From contig CACRXP010000630.1 in assembly GCA_902702965.1 (NCBI GenBank), positions 223,806 to 287,805 on the forward strand: 64,000 nucleotides of DNA. Direction: 5' to 3'. How positions within the stretch are numbered: position 1 is the first letter of the stretch; each line of letters begins with the position of its first letter. The notes beneath the pieces were generated by a model. It was not told the DNA's origin and did no database searches. It saw only the letters and a program-made list of their open reading frames with translations. The DNA is from Spirometra erinaceieuropaei (taxonomy: Eukaryota > Platyhelminthes > Cestoda > Diphyllobothriidea > Diphyllobothriidae). A program made the translations under genes and the position numbers. This document shows positions 58,021-64,000 of this stretch, in pieces.

Positions 58021-58044
58021 AAACCCCTCCCGGTGGACGCCCCC

Positions 58045-59080
58045 TCTTCTTTTAATTTTCTGATGTTCTCGTCGTTTTCGTCGAAGCAGTCCTGCTTTAG
58101 GCGACATGCACGTCCGAAGAGAGTGGGATGAAAAACATTCCGCGATTGACACCACTCTATCTTCACGGTAATTTTGTTGTTCGGCGTCGGCAGTTCTCCC
58201 AGGTGCTGAGTCAGTTTATTGTTGAAATGTAAACGGTGGGCAGAAAAACTCAACGAAACAGTAATCAACTTACCTGGGGTTCGCTTACCTTGTGGTCTCC
58301 TGTGGGTTTGCAGATGGAGCCTTATCCTGAGGATTACAAGGCGGTGGCCCGTCCGACCATCGGCGTCAGAGATCACCTTGATCACCAGCAAGTCCTGTCG
58401 ATCTTGCCGCCGGACGAGAATGTAGTTCAGCAATTGTAGCGCCTCGGTCGGGGGGGGGGCATCCAGATCGACATCTCCTCCGTCGGCAGGCAGAAGAAAG
58501 CGTTGTTCAGGAGGTGGCGGTGTTCTGCGCAGGTTCTCAGGAGAAGGAGGCCGTCTTCGTTACAGCCGTCTTAACCATGAGAGCTCATCAGTCCCCTCCA
58601 GAAAGCACAGTTTGTCTTGACGTGAACGTTGAATTCGCCAATGACAACCACCTTGTCGGCCTTCGCACAGACGCCAGGAGGGCGTGCAGATCTTCGTAGA
58701 ACTTAGTATTCGCCCGTCTGAGTCGGTCATTGTCGGGACCTAGGCGTTGATGATGGTGGCGAAGTTGGATCCTCGAAGAGACAGGCAGAGGATCATCAGT
58801 GGGTGGTGGATACCCTGCGGCAAACAGAACAATCGTTCCAGGATGTCGTTCTGGACAGCAAAGGTGATGCATGCGTCACGTCGCTCTGCCTTTGGATGGT
58901 CGTCCCAGAAGAAGACGTAGCCGGCATCCACCCCCCGCAATTGGTCTTCTTCGGAGAAGTGGGTCTCGCCAAGAACAATGATGTCCATCTTGTGACGCGC
59001 CAGTCCCAGCCGTTCGCTCTTGGGATTGGCTAAGAGCGAGCGAACATTTCAGGCTGCCAGAGTGAGCAGACTCACTCTAC
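58045..59080 (-). pseudogene. LINE endonuclease domain (AP-endonuclease type), degraded
   Basis: Minus strand from 59075: NVRSLLANPKSERLGLARHK, MDIIVLGETHFSEEDQL (the conserved catalytic Glu block), VFFWDDHPKAERRDACITFA, then in other frames KFYEDLHALLASVRRP, and from 58430 YILVRRQDRQDLLVIKVISD, ADGRTGHRLVILRIRL, RRPQGKRTPGKL. This is the exonuclease/endonuclease/phosphatase-fold domain of a non-LTR retrotransposon abundant in tapeworms, often mis-annotated as craniofacial development protein 2. Several frameshifts are present. It stops at about 58045, where the Penelope-like element was inserted. Confidence 0.8.
58450..58459 (+). repeat. G10 homopolymer inside the LINE
   Basis: Ten G within former endonuclease coding sequence, probably slippage expansion. 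Confidence 0.8.
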
Positions 59081-59130
59081 TAGGCTGTGGGTTGGAACAG
59101 CGGGATGGGGACAAGAATTTTCGGAATGGT

Positions 59131-59322
59131 ATGACCGACAAAGACAAGGGAGACCGGAATGACCGTTTCTGGCTTATTAGCCGTCGTCAGCCAGTCATAC
59201 CCAACCCCGAAGTGTGTAAGACCCGAGGCTCGAACTCGCGACCCGTTAGTTAGAGGTCCACGCCTTGAACCGCTGAGCCACGAACCCGTTGTCTTGTCGA
59301 TTTCGATCGGGAATATACAATG
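59131..59322 (-). mobile_element. tRNA-derived SINE
   Basis: A good copy: ACAAAGACAAGGGAGACCGG, CTGGCTTATTAGCCGTCGTC, GGCTCGAACTCGCGACC (B-box, antisense), then GCTGAGCCACGAACCCG (A-box region, antisense) and GATCGGGAATATACAATGG. Very similar to 8612-8859. No clear target duplication is seen. It sits immediately 5' of the LINE endonuclease. Confidence 0.8.
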
Positions 59323-59460
59323 GTAGGCGGCGCTCACCGATCGTTCTTACGGAACTCACTATTTCCGTTGTGCCTTACGGACTCTCTCTCGAGCCCAACC
59401 AGCAGCCGCACGGCGGTGCATGATATAGGCAGAATGGTATTACCGACAAAGACAAGAATT
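59323..59460 (+). mobile_element. SINE, opposite orientation, lacking the tRNA-like head
   Basis: AGGCGGCGCTCACCGATCG, TTCTTACGGAACTCAC, CCGTTGTGCCTTACGG, CTCGAGCCC, then ATAGGCAGAATGGTATTACC and GACAAAGACAAG. These are the leading and internal modules of the SINE family in the order also seen at 21105-20945 (minus) and 53165-53020 (minus). Confidence 0.65.
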
Positions 59461-61134
59461 GTTGATATTCATTGTAGTGTTTTGATTTTTAGTTTTACAC
59501 CTGCGAGCTACGGTCTTTCTACGGACGGCGGGATTTGCCAGCATTAGTTTAGGGCACCCTTTCTAGCCATCTCTAGACAGAACAGCCAAGGCATCTCAGA
59601 CGACTGTCGAACTCCGCAATGGCCATCAATTGATTTAGGAGGAAAGCGACCCGTGTTCGTTTGGGCTGCCTACGGAGTTATATGTCGTCGTCTCCTTAAC
59701 ACTCCAACAACGTGTTATTGCAACTAACACGTGAATTTTCCAATGAATTACTGTAATTAAACATGTCCATACTACGTGCAATAATTGAGTAGCATTTTGT
59801 GTCTGCATCATTTTATACTTTGCGTCATTGCCGGTTGTGGTCAATCCCTTTCTAAAGGTTCTTTGTGTATCGGTTTTTTTCGACACTTTTGTAACTAAAA
59901 GACGTCCAGATGTGTTCTCCGGTGTTTCCCTTAGTTAGTCTAAAAGTCAACTTATGTCCGGACCTGTGCTTCGTTTATCACAATGTTCATTCTGACAACC
60001 ACACTTCGACGAGGAGGACGCACTGATGACCCGAAACTCTCCGACTTTTATTATGAAGGCGCAGAACGCCGGAAAAGCATGTGATTCTGTATCTAGCTAG
60101 TACCAATATAAGTCATATGGTGAGACTATCTTCTGTCCATTGCTGTTTGATATAAAATTGTTAGGATTAAGTGGTTTTTGCGCAAGTACAGCTTATTCAA
60201 ACCTAACTTTCGACTAAATGTTGAGTCTGCATCTGACAAGTATGGTTTCGGAAACTCACCGCCTAGTCGCTCAATAAACTTATGGTGAATTATATTGCTC
60301 AGTTTGACTAACATTGTTATGCTAGAAACCACGTGAGAAACGCAGGGGAGGCGCTAGCGAGTCCGACTCTCATTTGCGTCAGACACCTGAAGAAAATCAG
60401 TTAAACACTTGTTTGGGCTTATGGTGAAAACACTTACTGTGGCCAGCGTATACTACCAAGGGGTTTGCAGCTGTGAACAGTATGTAGTCATGCCGCATCC
60501 GGCGGAAATCAGTTCAAATGTTTAATCCACCTAAAGTCCAATATGTTTAATAATTTTAAGCGAAATTACAACGCTGTAGTGATGTATAAAGCGTTTACAA
60601 TTCTACAGTGATCTGCGCGCTGTATACTAAAGGAAGTTAGTCTCGCGCAATTAACTGAAACAGTTTCGCAATAATCGAAGCACGCGCCATGTATGAAAGG
60701 AAACAACCGTTTCACTCCTCAGTCTTATGTGTCTAAGTGCAAGCTCACGCTTCTGCATACATTCCCTGTGAAATGAGAATTTGTTAAGATAAACTAGGTA
60801 CGTTTCTGTAACGTAACTCTCTTACAGCGTGGCGGGGCTCCCGTAGGGTTATTCAGGTTTTTCTATGCACATATGTCGGTGACTATATGGTCAACCTTCT
60901 AGCATGCCGCCAAGAACACTGACGCTGCTAGCTGACTGATCAGTCCGCATCATCGTCTAAACATGCTTCTGACCCATTTTGGTTAGGAACCTAATTCCGT
61001 TCATGCTATCAACCGTTCACGAAGATTGTTACCCATTACAGTACTGCGTCCTCCAATACAACGCCATGAGGACTGGGCTGGCATTACAGATTTTGTGAAG
61101 AAGGAGACATGATCGCTGGTCCAAGAGCATTATC
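59461..61134. other. No gene supported; Penelope-like terminus near 60015
   Basis: Unassigned, apart from 60012-60060 (CGACGAGGAGGACGC, CCGAAACTCTCCGACTTTTA), which looks like the end of a Penelope-like terminal repeat. Confidence 0.4.
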
Positions 61135-61180
61135 CGCCTAACGTTTCGGATTCCTGCTCGAACCCATCATCAGGGATAAA
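61135..61180 (-). ncRNA. Hammerhead-like motif of a Penelope terminal repeat
   Basis: On the minus strand CTGATGA (61173-61167) is followed by one extra base, a six-base-pair stem GGGTTC/GAATCC with loop GAGCAG, then GAAAC (61147-61143). CUGAUGA and GAAAC are the full conserved hammerhead core. The extra base before stem II and a poorly defined stem III leave activity uncertain. Confidence 0.55.
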
Positions 61181-62231
61181 AGCAGATACGAGATGCAGAT
61201 TTAATTGGTTCAGGGCGCACAAGTAACCGGTAGTACTCGCTGACTGGGATTTTCGATAGACATGATTAAGAATCGCGTCTCTGTCTTGCCACTCAATCAT
61301 CCTCCCAGGTAGTCGCAGGAGGAATGTGATAGCTGGCATTGTCCGTCCTCTGCTCACTCATTCCCATCTGTCGGGCAGTAAGGACTTAGCAGGCTTGATC
61401 TCTAAGCAATAGTCGGTCGATTATTTCGGTAATAAGTGCGTCCAGGTCCCAACCCAAAATCTGTCATTTATATCATTACCGAAATCCTTATTCTCTGTAA
61501 CATCTCCACCTCATAGCTCGGGATAGTTAAGATGCTTTGGAGCATCTGTAAATTCCAGCATGGTCTTCCCTCTCCGGCACCCGACCAGCATAGGAGCTAA
61601 CTGTGAGTCTTTGTTGGCCCGGAAGAAAAGAGAGTAGTAAGGTTTAAGTATGGTTCGGTGGCATAGTGGATAAAAGGCCGTCCTGCCCCCAAGAGTGCCG
61701 GAGCTCCAGCGCCGTCTTTTCAGTTTTTTTTATATTCAGGATGCTTATCAGTCAACATAAAAGCAGAAAGATTATTGGTTATCACTAAGTCCTCAGGCAT
61801 CTGGACGGCAAAAGAACGTAACTCCTTGTCCCGCCATACTAAAACGAGATAGAAAGGGATAGGAGAAGAATGTACTGAACATCAAGATAGTAGGACGAAG
61901 GACCTCTGTAGTTAAGACCTATTCTCGATTTCGTAATCACTACTGAAGTCCCCGTTAACTCGCTCCGGCTGTTCAACAGTTTACCTACCCAGCTAAAGCA
62001 AGATTTTCTTCGATTTGGCAATCGGGATATTTGCTATTTACCCAGTAATTATGGCCATCAGACAATGAAGATATAAGAAGGTTTCGTGCAAAACGCAGGG
62101 AGCCGCGAGAGCCCATCGAAAATTGTCATCCGAGCATGTTGGTGGGTGTGTCGAAATGAGGATGTGGCACATGAGTTTCCAATGGCAGACTACACAAAGA
62201 TTCCATAATCACAAGTCGGGGAAGACAGAAT
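61181..62231. other. No gene supported; tRNA-like scrap at about 61650
   Basis: GTTCGGTGGCATAGTGGATA at 61651 resembles a tRNA A-box region, but no B-box follows at the right distance. It is probably an old SINE head. Confidence 0.35.
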
Positions 62232-62675
62232 ATGTTTGAAAAGTTTTACATTTGTGAAAGAGGATACAAGAGGCTCAGCAAGCAGTTACCTCAAGCTGCC
62301 TCTTCAGGCGTCTTGGGTTCCAGTGTCCGTGTTGAGGCTCCTAACTCCCAGAGCGTGTGTGCGCCCTGCCCTGCTCTGCCCTGCCCGACTTGTGCCCACC
62401 TGTGGCTATGCAGCGAAGGGGCAGTGCTGGTTAGCTTCAAGCTCTCGCGCAGTCCCAGCAGCGAACCGATAGGGACCGTGTGGCGGACAGAAGGGCAGCG
62501 TGACAAAGCGGCGGTGAGCAAGGGAGCGGGCTTTCCCAGTCGCTTCATGGTTGGTAAACAAGGTATTCACGGTATGCCATCTACTTGCACTTGTCGAAAC
62601 AATGTAGCCAGCGGTCGCACTTTTGACCAAAGCCCCTCATTAAATGTTGCTTCTGTCCACACACGGTGCCTCTAA
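62232..62675 (+). other. Open frame of 147 codons, GC-rich, probably not a gene
   Basis: It starts with an ATG at 62232 and is rich in Ser, Pro and Cys, with a repeated CCCTGCCCTG stretch. The opposite strand is also open. I recognise no domain and see no promoter or splice signal. A repeat-derived frame is more likely. Confidence 0.25.
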
Positions 62676-63559
62676 CTCATCAACCGACTCCAGAATTCCT
62701 GCCCGGTTGCCAAACTCGGGGCTCCCGACACCACACCTGTTGGTTGAATGATTTGATGGATATTACCCTTCTTCCTAACTCGTATTGCATGCTGAGAGAA
62801 ATAATTTATTTATAGAACTAGCGCTTATTCGGAGTGACTGTTGCAACTTTCCCGACCATCTCATCCATAAAGAAAAGTAAACTACCCGCATTATCACTGC
62901 AGAAACTTTGAGTCCTTGACGAGGGTTCGTAAGTTCCGCCTTCTGCCATATCGTCGCTGAACAAAAATCCCTACAGAGAAGAAAGAAGCTGAAGTAACGA
63001 TAAATAGATTGCAGGACGCTCAAATTTCATGGGGAGTCAGGGTTGAATCTTAGAACGGATGACCATTAAGATAGAGTGCGTAGATTTAAATGTGCTTTTA
63101 GACGACGGAGGAAGCCCATATGCACACAGTAATGCTGCAAGTAATGATTGCAACGGAGAGGACAGTTTAGTACCTTGACGTGTGAATTGTACACCAGGTA
63201 CAAATTCGCGTCCTATTTATGCACAAGCGCATGAGCCAAGGTACCCTTACGTCTGGGTAAAAGGGTCAGGCGAAACCAGTGGTTTCCAAGGTACTCACCA
63301 TTTTGCGGCCGAATTTGAGCGAAAAACGGCCGTTTGCCTCTAGGAAACGGATGTTTCGAGCTGTCGCTTGGTTATAAGTGACTAAAGCCTAAATGCATGA
63401 GCATCGTGTGCTTACGCTATAGCTGTTTTAAATTGATGAACGTTCAAACGCCGCGAAAGATAAAGTCCGCCGTGTGCCCCACGGCGTAGGCGCAACATCG
63501 CTGACCTGCGCGTGAATTTTTATACAGTGAAAAAGACATGCTCAGAATACACCTTATTC
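62676..63559. other. No gene supported
   Basis: Unassigned AT-rich sequence. Confidence 0.4.
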
Positions 63560-63990
63560 TCTTCTGTCTCATTTACCAGCCTCCAAGGACAAGGGAATCT
63601 CCAGGCGGCCGGAAGTGGGCTCAGACACATTTAAACACATTTCTTGTTATCTTTCTCGCCGTGAAATACTTCCGGCACTTCCTTGAGGGCGGGGTCTTCA
63701 CTATCTTCGCGAACGACAGGCCTCATTCCTTCACTTTGAAGTCGAACTTTGACAAGCTCGCCCCTCAGAAGATCTGCCAGCGGGACTATATCTTCCAGTT
63801 CACCTGAGATATCTGCCACATCGACGGGCCACGTAATGCACTGTTCGCATCCTCAATTGTTCCTCTTCAACTCCCCCCCCCCCGGACTGAACTCGCCGAA
63901 CTGGCTGCCGAAGAACACCATGGTTGTTCTCGCTGTGACGAGGCTGTTTCCAGACTCCTCCCCATCCCGACCCTTTCGTAACTCGTATTT
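63560..63990 (+). pseudogene. Gypsy RNase H fragment D, running towards the right edge
   Basis: FLAVKYFRHFLEGGVFTIFA, then HSFTLKSNFDKLAPQ and DYIFQFT, then after a stop DICHIDGPRNA and a C12 tract (63872-63883), with ELAELAAEEHHG in a shifted frame. This is the RNase H domain and start of the integrase linker of a Gypsy element on the plus strand. It shares its pattern with the RNase H pieces of Gypsy C. The RT is not seen upstream and the remainder would lie beyond the window. Confidence 0.75.
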
Positions 63991-64000
63991 TTTGTGTCAT

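Larger units (their letters stand above)
56226..58044 (+). mobile_element. Penelope-like element nested in the LINE
   Basis: A 5'-truncated element in the opposite orientation to its host LINE. It contains most of the RT, a frameshift near 57480, the remains of the GIY-YIG-type endonuclease (RPKDPIPKQEMSAVVYRR, HAAQMGHTLNFDAV, ARQVQEAWTRTD, NRHINLSPP at 57485-57790) and a non-coding tail. The tail ends near CTCGAAACGTCGGACC at 57999-58014, typical for Penelope termini. Host sequence on the two sides (around 56185-56220 and 58045-58080) looks alike, which may be a diverged target duplication. Confidence 0.8.

Noticed and set aside
1..64000. CRISPR array, bacterial operons or rRNA
   Set aside because: No regularly spaced identical repeats, no Shine-Dalgarno-led gene clusters and no rRNA blocks. 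The content is eukaryotic.

Overview
The window is animal nuclear DNA, most likely from a flatworm and probably a diphyllobothriidean tapeworm (Spirometra/Dibothriocephalus type). This rests on mobile-element families I recognise rather than on a species-specific marker: Penelope-like elements with a GIY-YIG tail, CsRn1-like Gypsy elements, a LINE with an AP-endonuclease domain that is abundant in these worms, and tRNA-derived SINEs. Gene density is very low. Only two intact protein-coding genes can be supported, and the rest is decayed repeats or unassigned sequence. One assembly gap of 321 Ns lies at 54733-55053.

The two genes are paralogous intronless sodium/proton exchangers of the SLC9/NHE family. 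One is on the minus strand (11997-14138) and one on the plus strand (41427-43367). Their 5' ends face each other across about 27 kb. Both start at an ATG followed by about 26 residues before the first shared block. Both carry a near-identical 17-base CCAAT-containing element about 140-150 bases upstream of that ATG, so the duplication probably copied promoter DNA.

Layout. 1-11 kb: truncated Penelope 3' ends, SINEs (one with an 18-base target duplication), a Tc1-like transposase remnant and a Gypsy RT fragment. 12-14.3 kb: first exchanger. 17-31 kb: a dispersed repeat of about 500 bp, a second Tc1 remnant, a GC-rich inverted repeat and telomere-like repeats. 31.0-34.5 kb: a deleted Helitron with both termini recognisable. 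35.7-38.5 kb: a foldback sequence and direct repeats of about 440 bp bracketing a Gypsy fragment. 41.2-43.4 kb: second exchanger. 46-55.5 kb: telomere-like repeats, then two Gypsy elements in the same orientation, pierced by smaller insertions. 55.8-59.1 kb: a LINE with a Penelope-like element nested inside it in the opposite orientation. 59-64 kb: SINEs, hammerhead-like Penelope ends and a Gypsy RNase H fragment running to the right edge.

None of the transposons looks autonomous. Each has frameshifts, stops, deletions or lost catalytic residues. Several could be donors of small ribozyme-like or hairpin structures. The exchangers are the only genes whose reading frames are clearly maintained.
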